Translations under genes and position numbers: made by a program
Notes under the pieces: model-generated
Databases searched by the model: none
The model's input: only the letters and a program-made list of their open reading frames with translations
What the model was told of the DNA's origin: nothing
Shown here: positions 43,064 to 50,924 of the stretch, one piece after another
How positions within the stretch are numbered: the first letter of the stretch is position 1
Layout: the number at the start of each line of letters is the position of its first letter
Assembly: GCA_963835735.1 (NCBI GenBank)
Contig: CAWIGP010000001.1
Location: 124,001-188,000, forward strand
DNA: 64,000 bases
Source of the DNA: DASQMT01 sp963835735
GTDB lineage: Bacteria; Actinomycetota; Thermoleophilia; Solirubrobacterales; Solirubrobacteraceae
Reading direction: 5' to 3'

Positions 43064-44146
43064 CTACGGCGTGACTGTGACGGTGCTCTTCATGAACGGG
43101 TGGATCAGGCAGATCAGCGCGAACGACCCCGGCGCCGTGAAGCGGATCTGCGTGCTGGATGGCAGCGGCGACGGTCCCACGCTGTCGAGGAAGCCCGAGT
43201 TGTAGAAGCCGTTGCCGTGGTTCGTGCCGGTGTACGCGGGCACCCCGGCCGGCGGCGGATCGCTCGGGTAGGCGCCGCGCGGATCGATCACCTGCCCGAT
43301 CAGGCCGGCCGCGAGCTGGTCGTTGTAGGCATCCTTGTCGTTCGTAGGCCCGAACGTGAACGTGTGGACCTCGGTCGAGGTTGGCGCCATCTGCAGCGTC
43401 ACCGTGTCGCCGACCTTGTACGACGGGTTCGCCGGGAAGAACTTGAAGACGGTCGGACCCGTGCGCCGGTCGTTGCCTGCCTGCATCGTGTTGGTCAGGT
43501 TGAGGTTGGTACCGGTGGTGAGCCGCTGCACCGCGCCCAACGTCCTGGCCTGCTCGCGATTCGCCGCGCGCTTGTCCTGGTCTTTCGACGGAATGGTCTT
43601 CTTCTTGCCGACGACCCGGACGCTCCCGGCCATGCCCGGGTGCACGATGCACAGGTAGTCGAACCGCCCGGTCTGCTTGAACTTCAGCGTGTACGCCGGC
43701 GGCGGGCCCTGCCCCATCGGCAGCCCGGAGTTCCTCAGCTTGTCGGGGTTGAACTTCCCGCCGCCCTGCTTCAGAGCGACCTCGGGGTTGAAACTCAGGT
43801 TCGGCTGGCCGTTGAACCAGAATGGAACGGGCGGGGTCGCCGCGTCCAGGATCCCCGTCACGGGGTTGGCGGGATCGGGCACGATCAGCGCCGGCGCTTC
43901 GACGCCGCCCGGCACGAACGTCACCGTGTGGAAGCCGTTCATCTTCCACTTCACGCTGTCGCCCTTGTGGATAGTGACCGTCCGGCGGAAGAACTGGTTT
44001 GCGTCGCCGACCGCCTGCTGGAACCCCTGCTGCGCCGGCTTGCCGAAAGGCCCGGCCTGGACGGTCTTGGTCGCCGCGCCTGCCACCGCGGGAACAGTTA
44101 GCGCTGCCGTCAGGGCCAGCGCGACAACAGCAATACGTCCTTGCAT
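43064..44146 (-). CDS. Secreted protein with two cupredoxin-like domains
   Basis: The 360-residue product has a Sec signal peptide (QGRIAVVALALTAALTVPAVAGAA). Two copies of a plastocyanin-like fold follow. The first has VTIHKGDSVKWKMNGFHTVTFVPGG and closes with FDYLCIVHPGMAGSVRVVG; the second has YKVGDTVTLQMAPTSTEVHTFTFGP and closes FALICLIHPFMKSTVTVTP. Each shows the type 1 copper set (His early, then Cys-x-x-His and Met) although the spacing C-I-V-H-P-G-M is shorter in places. It could carry electrons or sequester copper outside the cell. It ends six bases before the kinase gene starts, in the same direction. Confidence 0.82.
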   Translation of the reverse strand: MQGRIAVVALALTAALTVPAVAGAATKTVQAGPFGKPAQQGFQQAVGDANQFFRRTVTIHKGDSVKWKMNGFHTVTFVPGGVEAPALIVPDPANPVTGILDAATPPVPFWFNGQPNLSFNPEVALKQGGGKFNPDKLRNSGLPMGQGPPPAYTLKFKQTGRFDYLCIVHPGMAGSVRVVGKKKTIPSKDQDKRAANREQARTLGAVQRLTTGTNLNLTNTMQAGNDRRTGPTVFKFFPANPSYKVGDTVTLQMAPTSTEVHTFTFGPTNDKDAYNDQLAAGLIGQVIDPRGAYPSDPPPAGVPAYTGTNHGNGFYNSGFLDSVGPSPLPSSTQIRFTAPGSFALICLIHPFMKSTVTVTP

Positions 44147-44227
44147 CGCTCCCCCTTCTTGGGTGTTGTGCAGGCGAGCCTATTCAGCCGCCGCGACGGA
44201 ACGCAAATCGCGGGTAGGGTCGAGCTC

Positions 44228-45253
44228 ATGCACACGACCACGCTGGGGCCCTTCACGGTGAGCCGCCTGTGCCTCGGGGCGATGCTGATGGGCGCGAAGA
44301 CCTCGCGCGAGGAATCGCACCGCATGCTGGACCGCTTCCTCGCGGCCGGCGGAACGTTCGTCGACACCGCCGACGTGTACTCCGACGGCGGCTCGGAGGA
44401 GACGCTCGCGCCGTGGCTCGCAGATCACCGCGACGAGGTCGTGCTGGCGACGAAGGTCCGCTACGCCGTCTCCGATCCCGGCGGCGAAGGGCTGGCGCCC
44501 GACCGCATCGCGCGGGCGTGCGACGCCAGCCTGCGCCGGCTCGGCACCGACGTGATCGACCTCTACCAGGTCCATGCCCCCGACCCCGACGTGCCGATCG
44601 AGGAGACGCTCGAGGCGCTCGACGGCCTCGTCCGCGCCGGCAAGGTGCGTGCGCTCGGCGCCTCGAACTTCCCGGCCTGGCTGCTCGCCTGGTCGGTCGC
44701 GGTGCAGGACCGCGAAGGCTGGTCTCCCTTCATCTCGTTCCAGCCGCAGTACTCGCTCGTCGAGCGCTCGATCGAGCTCGAGCTGCTGCCGTTCTGCCGC
44801 GCCGCCGGGCTCGGCGTGATCCCGTGGGGACCACTCGGCGCGGGGTTCCTCAGCGGGCGCTACCAGCGCGGCGTCGCTCCGCCGGAGGGCAGCCGGATGG
44901 CCGACGCGGACGAGACGCTCGAGGAGGCGCCCGACAGGCGCGCGATCGAGCGGAACTTCCGCGTAGTCGACGCTGCGGCGGCGATCGCCGATGCGCGCGG
45001 GGCGACGATCGCGCAGGTGGCGCTCGCGTGGTTGCTCGGCACCGACGGCGTGACAGCGCCGATCATCGGCCCGCGGACGATGGAGCAGCTCGAGGACGCG
45101 CTCGGCGCCGACGGTCTGGAGCTCACGGCGGAGGAGCGCGCGCGGCTGGAGGCGCCCGCTCCGCCGCCGCCGGTGTACCCGCAGCGGATGCTCCGCGAGC
45201 AGAACGGGATCCGCGATACCGAGAGGCTGGCCCGGTCCTCGGCGTCCGGCTGA
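44228..45253 (+). CDS. Aldo/keto reductase
   Basis: From ATG 44228 the 341-residue protein has LGPFTVSRLCLGAMLMG, the catalytic FVDTADVYSDGGSEETLAPWL (Asp, Tyr), EVVLATKVRYA (Lys), VIDLYQVHAPDPDVPIEET (His), and GLGVIPWGPLGAGFLSG for NADPH, with APIIGPRTMEQLEDAL at the end. The active-site set is complete. It is 81 bases from the divergent cupredoxin gene. The natural substrate is unknown. Confidence 0.9.
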   Translation: MHTTTLGPFTVSRLCLGAMLMGAKTSREESHRMLDRFLAAGGTFVDTADVYSDGGSEETLAPWLADHRDEVVLATKVRYAVSDPGGEGLAPDRIARACDASLRRLGTDVIDLYQVHAPDPDVPIEETLEALDGLVRAGKVRALGASNFPAWLLAWSVAVQDREGWSPFISFQPQYSLVERSIELELLPFCRAAGLGVIPWGPLGAGFLSGRYQRGVAPPEGSRMADADETLEEAPDRRAIERNFRVVDAAAAIADARGATIAQVALAWLLGTDGVTAPIIGPRTMEQLEDALGADGLELTAEERARLEAPAPPPPVYPQRMLREQNGIRDTERLARSSASG

Positions 45254-45307
45254 CCAGGTCGAGGGTCGGGCCGGCTGCCGGGCAGGCTCCCGCCTGCGCT
45301 CCGGGAG

Positions 45308-46378
45308 TTACACGAGCTTGAGGAGCCGCTCGACGTCGTCGTCGTCGTTCCACGCGCCGACCGAGGCGCGCAGCAGCCCACGGCCCGGCAGGTCGCGCAC
45401 GACGACGCCCGCGTCGGACAGGCGGGTGCGCGTGTCCTCGGCGTAGGCGTCCTCCCAGCTCACCAGCGTCGTCGCCCCGCGGGGCATCACCGCGCGGCCG
45501 CTCTCCTGCAGCGCGTCGGCGAGGCGGTGGGCGCTCGCGGCCGCGCGCTCGTGAACCCGCTCCCAGCCGGCCGCCTCGAGCAGCTCGATCGCCGCAAGCG
45601 AGAGCGCGACTGCCGAGCGCGGCAGCGCGGGAGTGTCGAAGCGCGCGGCGGTGTCCTTGAATTCGCCGTCGAGGCCCGCGGCGACATCGGCGAACGACGT
45701 GTAGCCCGGCGTGACGAGCGCGAGCTTCTCGGCGAACGTCGGATCGAGCCACAGGAAACCGGTCCCGTCGGCGCCGCACAGCCACTTCTGGCCCGCGGAC
45801 GCGTACGCGACGCAGCCGAGCGCGCGCGGGTCGAGGTGCACGGCGCCGGCGCCCTGCGCGCCGTCGAGGATCACGGGCACGTCGAGCTCGGCCAGCGCCG
45901 CCGGCGCGACCTCGCCGCCGATCCAGCTGACGTGCGAGACCGCGACGAGCGTTGTGTCCGGCCCGACGGCCTCGGCGACGTCCGCGAACGGGACCGGCCG
46001 CACGGTGACGCCGCGCCTGCGCGCAGCGAGCAGCGGGCCGATCAGTCCGGGGTGCTCCTGGTCGGACGTGACGACCTCGTGGCCGGGGCCGAGGCCGAGG
46101 CCCGCGATCACGCGGCCGAGCCCGTCGGTCGTCGATGTCGTGAGGGCGATCTCGGCGGGGTCGGCATTCGCGACACGGGCGTAGGCCGCCCGGAGGCGCT
46201 CCTGCAGCTCGAAGCGGCGCTCGAAGTGAGCTCGAAAGCGCCCCTCGCGCTCCTCGGAGCCGAGCTCCTCGCGCGCGGAGGCCGCGGCAGCGGCCGGCAG
46301 CGGGCCGTCCGTGCCACTGTTGAAATACGCGACGCGCTCGAGCACCGGGAACTGCGCCCGCAGGGCATCGATGTCCAT
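45308..46378 (-). CDS. Class V aminotransferase-family PLP enzyme
   Basis: The 356-residue protein matches class V: RVAYFNSGTDGPLPAAAAAS, IALTTSTTDGLGRVIAGLGLGPGHEVVTSDQEHPG, VAVSHVSWIGGEVAP, VILDGAQGAGAVHLD (Asp that pairs with the pyridine nitrogen), and the PLP Lys in YASAGQKWLCGADGTGFLWL near residue 199. The C-terminal domain ends GLLRASVGAWNDDDDVERLLKLV. It resembles isopenicillin N epimerase-like and cysteine desulfurase-like enzymes; there is no conserved catalytic Cys region of IscS. Substrate is unknown. Confidence 0.85.
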   Translation of the reverse strand: MDIDALRAQFPVLERVAYFNSGTDGPLPAAAAASAREELGSEEREGRFRAHFERRFELQERLRAAYARVANADPAEIALTTSTTDGLGRVIAGLGLGPGHEVVTSDQEHPGLIGPLLAARRRGVTVRPVPFADVAEAVGPDTTLVAVSHVSWIGGEVAPAALAELDVPVILDGAQGAGAVHLDPRALGCVAYASAGQKWLCGADGTGFLWLDPTFAEKLALVTPGYTSFADVAAGLDGEFKDTAARFDTPALPRSAVALSLAAIELLEAAGWERVHERAAASAHRLADALQESGRAVMPRGATTLVSWEDAYAEDTRTRLSDAGVVVRDLPGRGLLRASVGAWNDDDDVERLLKLV

Positions 46379-46477
46379 CGCGCGGACCCTACAAGTCCGC
46401 GCTCGGCCCGGAACCTTGCGAGGCGCGGGGCCGGATCGCCGCGCCGGGCGCAGCGGGTTCGGCGGAGCGGCGGGCTG

Positions 46478-46518
46478 TGTTGCGCCTTGTGGTCGCTATG
46501 CGACCTCGAAACGCAACA
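46478..46518. terminator. Two-stage stem-loop downstream of the Rpf-like gene
   Basis: TGTTGCG/CGCAACA outer arms and GGTCGC/GCGACC inner arms are separated by six-base bulges on each side and a TAT loop. It starts 11 bases after the Rpf-like stop (minus strand) and probably ends or protects that transcript. Confidence 0.5.
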
Positions 46519-46528
46519 GAGCGAGCGG

Positions 46529-47161
46529 TCAGGCGCCGCAGACCGGCCAGGGCGTCGCGCCCGCCTGGGCGTAGAGGCGCGCGGCGCGCATGTCCTGCTC
46601 GGCCTCCGGAGCGGCGGCGGGATCGCCCGACCCGCCGACCGACGCCCACGTCTCGGGCGAGAACTGGTACTTGCCGCGGTACAGCCCGCCGCCGCCGATC
46701 GCGCGCGGGTCGCCGCCGGACTCGCAGGCGGCGATCGCCTGCAGGACCGCCGGCACCGCGGTAGCTGTCGCCGCCGCGGGGCGTTTCGCGGCCCTCAAGT
46801 CGCGGCGCAGCCCCGCGATCCGCTCGCGCAGCGCGGCCGGCGATCCGGCTCGCGGCCGAGCGCGGGCCGGCCGGCGCCGCTCGGCGCGCGCGACCCGCCG
46901 CGCCAGCAGGTCGGCGACGCGCATCAGCCGTCGCCGCTCGTACGAGCGTGCGGCCGAGCGCATCTGGCCGGCCACCGTCAAGTGGCCGGCGATGGGCGCT
47001 CGGAGCGCATGGTCGCGCGAGCGAACCGTTTCACCTGCCGGGCGAGACGCTCCCCCTTCGGCGACGTCACCCGCGGCGGCCGCGGGCAGTGAAAGCAGTG
47101 CCGCGGCGACGCCCGCGGCCTGGACGGCGCGCAGGCGCGCGCCACTGTGGGTGGTGGTCAT
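46529..47161 (-). CDS. Secreted Rpf-like transglycosylase
   Basis: From ATG 47161 the 210-residue protein has an N-terminal signal-like helix (LRAVQAAGVAAALLSLPAAAAGD), a basic middle region rich in Arg/Ala (residues 60-130, likely helical), and a C-terminal resuscitation-promoting-factor/lysozyme-like domain: LQAIAACESGGDPRAIGGGGLYRGKYQFSPETWASVGGSGDP with the catalytic Glu in CESGGDP, and PWPVCGA at the end. Rpf domains cleave peptidoglycan and act in growth resuscitation. A GTG two codons upstream is an alternative start. No c-di-AMP riboswitch, which often precedes rpf genes, was seen in the 83-base gap. Confidence 0.88.
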   Translation of the reverse strand: MTTTHSGARLRAVQAAGVAAALLSLPAAAAGDVAEGGASRPAGETVRSRDHALRAPIAGHLTVAGQMRSAARSYERRRLMRVADLLARRVARAERRRPARARPRAGSPAALRERIAGLRRDLRAAKRPAAATATAVPAVLQAIAACESGGDPRAIGGGGLYRGKYQFSPETWASVGGSGDPAAAPEAEQDMRAARLYAQAGATPWPVCGA

Positions 47162-47244
47162 GGAGACCTCGCTTCCGTTCGGGAGCTTACGGTCCGGCGG
47201 CGGGGAGGGACCTGCAGGCCGCCGGAAGCGGCAACACGGTAGCA

Positions 47245-47775
47245 ATGGAGTCGATGACCCTTCAGACCGCCCGGCTGCGCCTCGAGCCGTGGGCGCACGC
47301 GCACGCGGGCCTGCTGGTGCGGCTGTCGGCGAACCCTGACGTGATGCGCTACATCGGCGTGGGCGTCCCCTGGAGCGAGGCAGAAGCCGAGGCGCTCAGC
47401 GCGCGGATCCTCGTGCACTGGCGCACGCACGGGTTCGGCTGGCGCGCCGCGGTGGAGCGCTCCACCGGCCTGGCGGTCGGCCTGATCGCGCTCGACCTCG
47501 CCGGCGACGTGCCCGAGCTGGCCGACGACGACCACGAGATCGGCTGGTGGCTCGACCCGTCGGTGTGGGGGAGGGGCTACGCGGTCGAGGGCGGCCGCGC
47601 GATCATCGAGGAGGCGTTCACGCGCCTGCGCGCCCCGAGCGTGGTCGCGCGCGTCCGACCCGAGAACGCCGCTTCGCTCCGGGTGGCCGCCGCGCTCGGG
47701 CTGGTCGCGGAGCGCGACGCGGTCGACCGCCACCGCCGGCCGGTGCGCATCCTCCGGCGCCACAATCCCGAGTAA
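47245..47775 (+). CDS. GNAT-family N-acetyltransferase (RimJ-like)
   Basis: The 176-residue product starts at ATG 47245. It reads LQTARLRLEPWAHAHAGLLVRLSANPDVMRYIG, EIGWWLDPSVWGRGYAVEGGRAIIEEAF with the acetyl-CoA loop GRGYA, and VVARVRPENAASLRVAAALGL, the Acetyltransf_3 layout. Such enzymes acetylate small amines or protein N-termini. It is followed 29 bases on by the carbonic anhydrase gene and may be co-transcribed with it. Confidence 0.87.
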   Translation: MESMTLQTARLRLEPWAHAHAGLLVRLSANPDVMRYIGVGVPWSEAEAEALSARILVHWRTHGFGWRAAVERSTGLAVGLIALDLAGDVPELADDDHEIGWWLDPSVWGRGYAVEGGRAIIEEAFTRLRAPSVVARVRPENAASLRVAAALGLVAERDAVDRHRRPVRILRRHNPE

Positions 47776-47804
47776 CCCGATCGGCTTTCGGTACGCTCGT
47801 CCGC

Positions 47805-48296
47805 ATGACCGTCACCGACGAGCTGCTCCGCAGCAACGAGGCGTACGCCGCCTCCTTCGACAAGGGCGCACTGCCGCTGCCGCCCGCACGGAAGATCGCG
47901 ATCGTTGCGTGCATGGACGCCCGTCTGAACCCCTACGGCGCGCTCGGCCTGCAGGAGGGCGACGCGCACGTGATCCGCAACGCCGGAGGCGTGGTGACCG
48001 ACGACGAGATCCGCTCGCTCTCGATCTCCCAGCGGCTGCTCGGCACCGAGGAGATCGTCCTGATCCACCACACCGACTGCGGCATGCTCACGTTCACCGA
48101 CGACGAGTTCAAGCGGTCGATCCAGGAGGAGACGGGGATCAAGCCGGAGTGGTCGGCCGAGGCGTTCGACGACCTCGACGCCGACGTTCGCCAGTCGATC
48201 GCGCGCATCAAGGCCAGCCCGTTCATCCCGCGCAAGGACAGCGTGCGCGGCTTCGTCTACGACGTCGAGACCGGCCGCCTGCGCGAAGTGACCTGA
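47805..48296 (+). CDS. Beta-class carbonic anhydrase
   Basis: The 163-residue protein has the beta-CA zinc site: Cys36 and the Asp38-Arg40 dyad in VACMDARLNPYGAL, and HHTDCG with His89 and Cys92. VIRNAGGVVTDDEIRSLSISQRLLGTEEIVLIHH matches the short beta-CA subgroup of actinobacteria (Rv1284-like). The enzyme interconverts CO2 and bicarbonate in the cytosol. No signal sequence is present. The gene ends 42 bases before thrS. Confidence 0.92.
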   Translation: MTVTDELLRSNEAYAASFDKGALPLPPARKIAIVACMDARLNPYGALGLQEGDAHVIRNAGGVVTDDEIRSLSISQRLLGTEEIVLIHHTDCGMLTFTDDEFKRSIQEETGIKPEWSAEAFDDLDADVRQSIARIKASPFIPRKDSVRGFVYDVETGRLREVT

Positions 48297-48314
48297 CCGG
48301 GGTTCGAACCCCGG
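48297..48314. other. 18-bp perfect palindrome between carbonic anhydrase and thrS genes
   Basis: CCGGGGTTCGAACCCCGG starts at the base after the carbonic anhydrase stop. It resembles a tRNA T arm (GTTCGAAC loop) but no other tRNA part is nearby. It could form a hairpin stop or a regulator site before thrS. Confidence 0.5.
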
Positions 48315-48338
48315 CGCGCGGCTAGCATCCTGCGCGCC

Positions 48339-50267
48339 ATGCACGTCCTGCTCCCCGACGGCACCCGCAAGGACCTCGAAGACGGCGCCACCGGAGCCGA
48401 TCTCGCCGCGGCGATCGGCCCCGGCCTCGCGCGCGCCGCGCTGGCCGTGAAGGTGGACGGACACGTGCGCGACCTGGCCCGTCCGCTCACCGACGGCGAG
48501 CAGGTCGAGATCGTGACCGAGCGCACGCCCGAGTCGCTCGAGCTGATCCGCCACGACACCGCCCACGTGCTGGCCGCCGCGGTGCTCGACCTCTACCCGG
48601 GCACCAAGATCTCGATCGGCCCGCCGATCGAGGACGGCTTCTACTACGACTTCGAGTTCCCCGATGGCGTCAGCGTCTCCGACCACGACCTGCCCGCGCT
48701 GGAGGAGAAGATGCGCGAGCACGTCAAGGCCGACGAGGCGTTCACGCGCGAGGACATCGGCGTCGACGAGGCGGTCGAGCGCTTCCGCGCCGACGACCAG
48801 CCGTACAAGGTCGAGCTGATCGAGGACCTCGTCCGCGACGAGGGCGTCGACACCGTCTCGCTGTACACGAACGGACCGTTCACCGACCTTTGCCGCGGCC
48901 CGCACGCCCCGAGCACGGGCCGGATCAAGGCGTTCAAGCTGCTGTCGCTGGCCGGCGCGTACTGGCGCGGCGACGCCAGCCGGCAGATGCTCACCCGCAT
49001 CTACGGCACCGCGTTCCACTCGGCCAAGGATCTGCAGGAGCACCTCGACCGGCTCGAGCAGGCGCGCGCGCGCGACCACCGCAAGCTCGGGCGCGAGCTG
49101 GGGCTGTTCATGTTCTCCGAGGTGTCGCCCGGGATGCCGTTCTGGCATCCCGACGGGATGGTCATCTGGAACGGGCTGGCGGAGCTGTGGCGGTCGGAGA
49201 ACCTCGCGCGCGGCTACCGCGAGGTGCGCACGCCGATCCTCTACGACGTCGAGCTGTGGAAGCAGTCGGGGCACTGGGACAAGTACCGCGACCACATGTA
49301 CTTCACCGAGGTCGAGGACCACCCGATGGGCCTCAAGCCCATGAACTGCCCCGCGCACATCCAGCTGTTCAAGGACGCCCGCCGCTCCTACCGCGACCTG
49401 CCGATCCGCTACTCGGAGATGGGGCTCGTCCATCGCCACGAGCCGAGCGGCACGCTGCACGGGCTGCTGCGCGTGCGCCACATCACCCAGGACGACGCCC
49501 ACATCTTCTGCACCGAGGAGCAGATCGAGGACGAGGTCGTCGGCTGCCTCGACTTCGGCTTCTTCCTCTACCGCACGTTCGGCTTCGAGCCGCGGCTGGA
49601 GCTCTCGACCCGGCCCGACAACCGGATCGGCTCGGACGAGATGTGGGACCGCGCGGAGGCGGCGCTGGAGGGCGCGTTGAACGCGCAGGGGCTCGAGTAC
49701 GAGATCAACGCCGGCGACGGCGCCTTCTACGGACCGAAGATCGACCTGCACATGACCGACTCGATCGGCCGCTCCTGGCAGCTCGGCACGGTCCAGCTCG
49801 ACTACTCGATGCCCGAGCGCTTCGAGATCGCCTACACCGGCGCCGACAACGTCGAGCACCGGCCGGTCATGATCCACCGCGCGCTGCTCGGCTCCTTCGA
49901 GCGCTTCATCGGAATCCTGATCGAGCACTACGCCGGCGAGTTCCCGCTCTGGCTCGCGCCGCTGCACGCGCTCGTGTTGCCGGTCTCCGACCGCCACCTC
50001 GACTACGCCGGCGAGGTCGCGGCGCGCCTGGCCGGCGACGGGCTGCGCGTGCGCGTCGACGACCGGAGCGAGTCGATCGGCCGCAAGATCCGCGACGCCG
50101 AGCTGGCCAAGGTTCCCTACATGCTCGTCGTCGGCGACCGCGAGGCCGAATCCGGGGCCGCCGCGCTGCGCCGCCACCGGGAGGGAGACCTCGGCACGCT
50201 GGCGCTCGAGGAGATCGCCGCACGGCTGACCGGAGAGGTCGCTTCCGGCTATACTCAGAGGCCTTGA
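48339..50267 (+). CDS. thrS: Threonyl-tRNA synthetase
   Basis: The 642-residue protein attaches threonine to its tRNA. It has the N-terminal TGS domain (VLLPDGTRKDLEDGATGADLA), the editing domain with RHDTAHVLAAAVLDLYPG and DLCRGPHAPSTG (His and Cys sites), the class II core with NCPAHIQLFKDARRSYRDLPIRYSE (zinc Cys), HRHEPSGTLHGLLRVRHITQDDAHIFC (zinc His), and MIHRALLGSFERFIGILIEHYAGEFPLWLAP (motif 3 with Arg and His), and the anticodon domain VRVDDRSESIGRKIRDAEL. All key residues are present. No T-box leader is visible in the short 42-base gap. Confidence 0.97.
   Translation: MHVLLPDGTRKDLEDGATGADLAAAIGPGLARAALAVKVDGHVRDLARPLTDGEQVEIVTERTPESLELIRHDTAHVLAAAVLDLYPGTKISIGPPIEDGFYYDFEFPDGVSVSDHDLPALEEKMREHVKADEAFTREDIGVDEAVERFRADDQPYKVELIEDLVRDEGVDTVSLYTNGPFTDLCRGPHAPSTGRIKAFKLLSLAGAYWRGDASRQMLTRIYGTAFHSAKDLQEHLDRLEQARARDHRKLGRELGLFMFSEVSPGMPFWHPDGMVIWNGLAELWRSENLARGYREVRTPILYDVELWKQSGHWDKYRDHMYFTEVEDHPMGLKPMNCPAHIQLFKDARRSYRDLPIRYSEMGLVHRHEPSGTLHGLLRVRHITQDDAHIFCTEEQIEDEVVGCLDFGFFLYRTFGFEPRLELSTRPDNRIGSDEMWDRAEAALEGALNAQGLEYEINAGDGAFYGPKIDLHMTDSIGRSWQLGTVQLDYSMPERFEIAYTGADNVEHRPVMIHRALLGSFERFIGILIEHYAGEFPLWLAPLHALVLPVSDRHLDYAGEVAARLAGDGLRVRVDDRSESIGRKIRDAELAKVPYMLVVGDREAESGAAALRRHREGDLGTLALEEIAARLTGEVASGYTQRP
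50227..50255 (+). promoter_or_regulatory. Candidate infC promoter inside the end of thrS
   Basis: CTGACC at 50227 and TATACT at 50250 are 17 bases apart, a good match to a vegetative promoter, and lie about 70 bases before the infC start. It could let infC be expressed separately from thrS. Confidence 0.4.
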
Positions 50268-50327
50268 TAAAGCGTTCCCATACTGTGCGGCACCCCGCTT
50301 GACGGCACGTCGCACCCTCAACAGCTA

Positions 50328-50898
50328 GTGCCGGTCCCTAGAAGGTTCGACCGGCAACCGCCGGAGCGCGACACCACACGGATCAACGAGCGCATACGCG
50401 TTCCCGAGGTGCGCCTCATCGACGAGAACGGCCAGCAGGTCGGGGTCATGAAGACCGCCGAGGCGCTCACGGCACGCGCAGAGTCGCGAGTTGGATCTGG
50501 TGGAGGTCGCCCCCGACGCCAAGCCGCCCGTGGTCCGGGTGCTCGACTACTCGAAGTACAAGTACGAGCAGACCCAGAAGCAGAAGGCCGCCCGCAAGCA
50601 CCAGCAGCAGATCAACATCCGGGAGATCAAGTTCCGGCCGAAGATCGCGCAGCACGACTACAACACCAAGAAGGGCCACGTCGAGCGCTTCCTGAAGGCG
50701 CGCGACAAGGTCAAGGTCACGATCATGTTCCGTGGCCGTGAGATGGCCCATCCGGAGCGCGGGGAGATGATCCTCAACCGCCTCGCGGAGGAGCTCGAGG
50801 AGCTCGCCGTCGTCGAGCAGCGGCCGCAGCAGGACGGCCGCAACATGACGATGATGCTGGCGCCGCAGCGCGCCGGCGCCGCGGAGAAGTCTGCCTAA
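50328..50898 (+). CDS. infC: Translation initiation factor IF-3, one-base frameshift as written
   Basis: The frame from GTG 50328 encodes TTRINERIRVPEVRLIDENG and VGVMKTAEAL, the N-terminal half of IF-3; a second frame carries DLVEVAPDAKPPVVRVLDYSKYKYEQ, INIREIKFRPKIAQHDYNTKKGHVERFL and RGREMAHPERGEMIL, the linker and C-terminal half. Removing one G of the GG at 50471-50472 joins them as KTAEALTHAQSRELDLVEV, a normal IF-3 of about 190 residues. IF-3 checks initiator tRNA and start-codon pairing on the 30S subunit and is indispensable, so the extra base is most likely a sequence error. GTG is taken as the start; IF-3 genes often use unusual start codons. Confidence 0.92.
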
Positions 50899-50924
50899 CC
50901 GCTCTACAAGGGCTTTTCGGTCGG

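Noticed and set aside
47162..47244. c-di-AMP riboswitch upstream of the Rpf-like gene
   Set aside because: Only 83 bases lie between the divergent starts, too short for the known fold, and no conserved core was seen.
47577..50321. 914-residue minus-strand open frame across GNAT, carbonic anhydrase and thrS
   Set aside because: It covers three well-supported plus-strand genes; length comes from high GC third positions.
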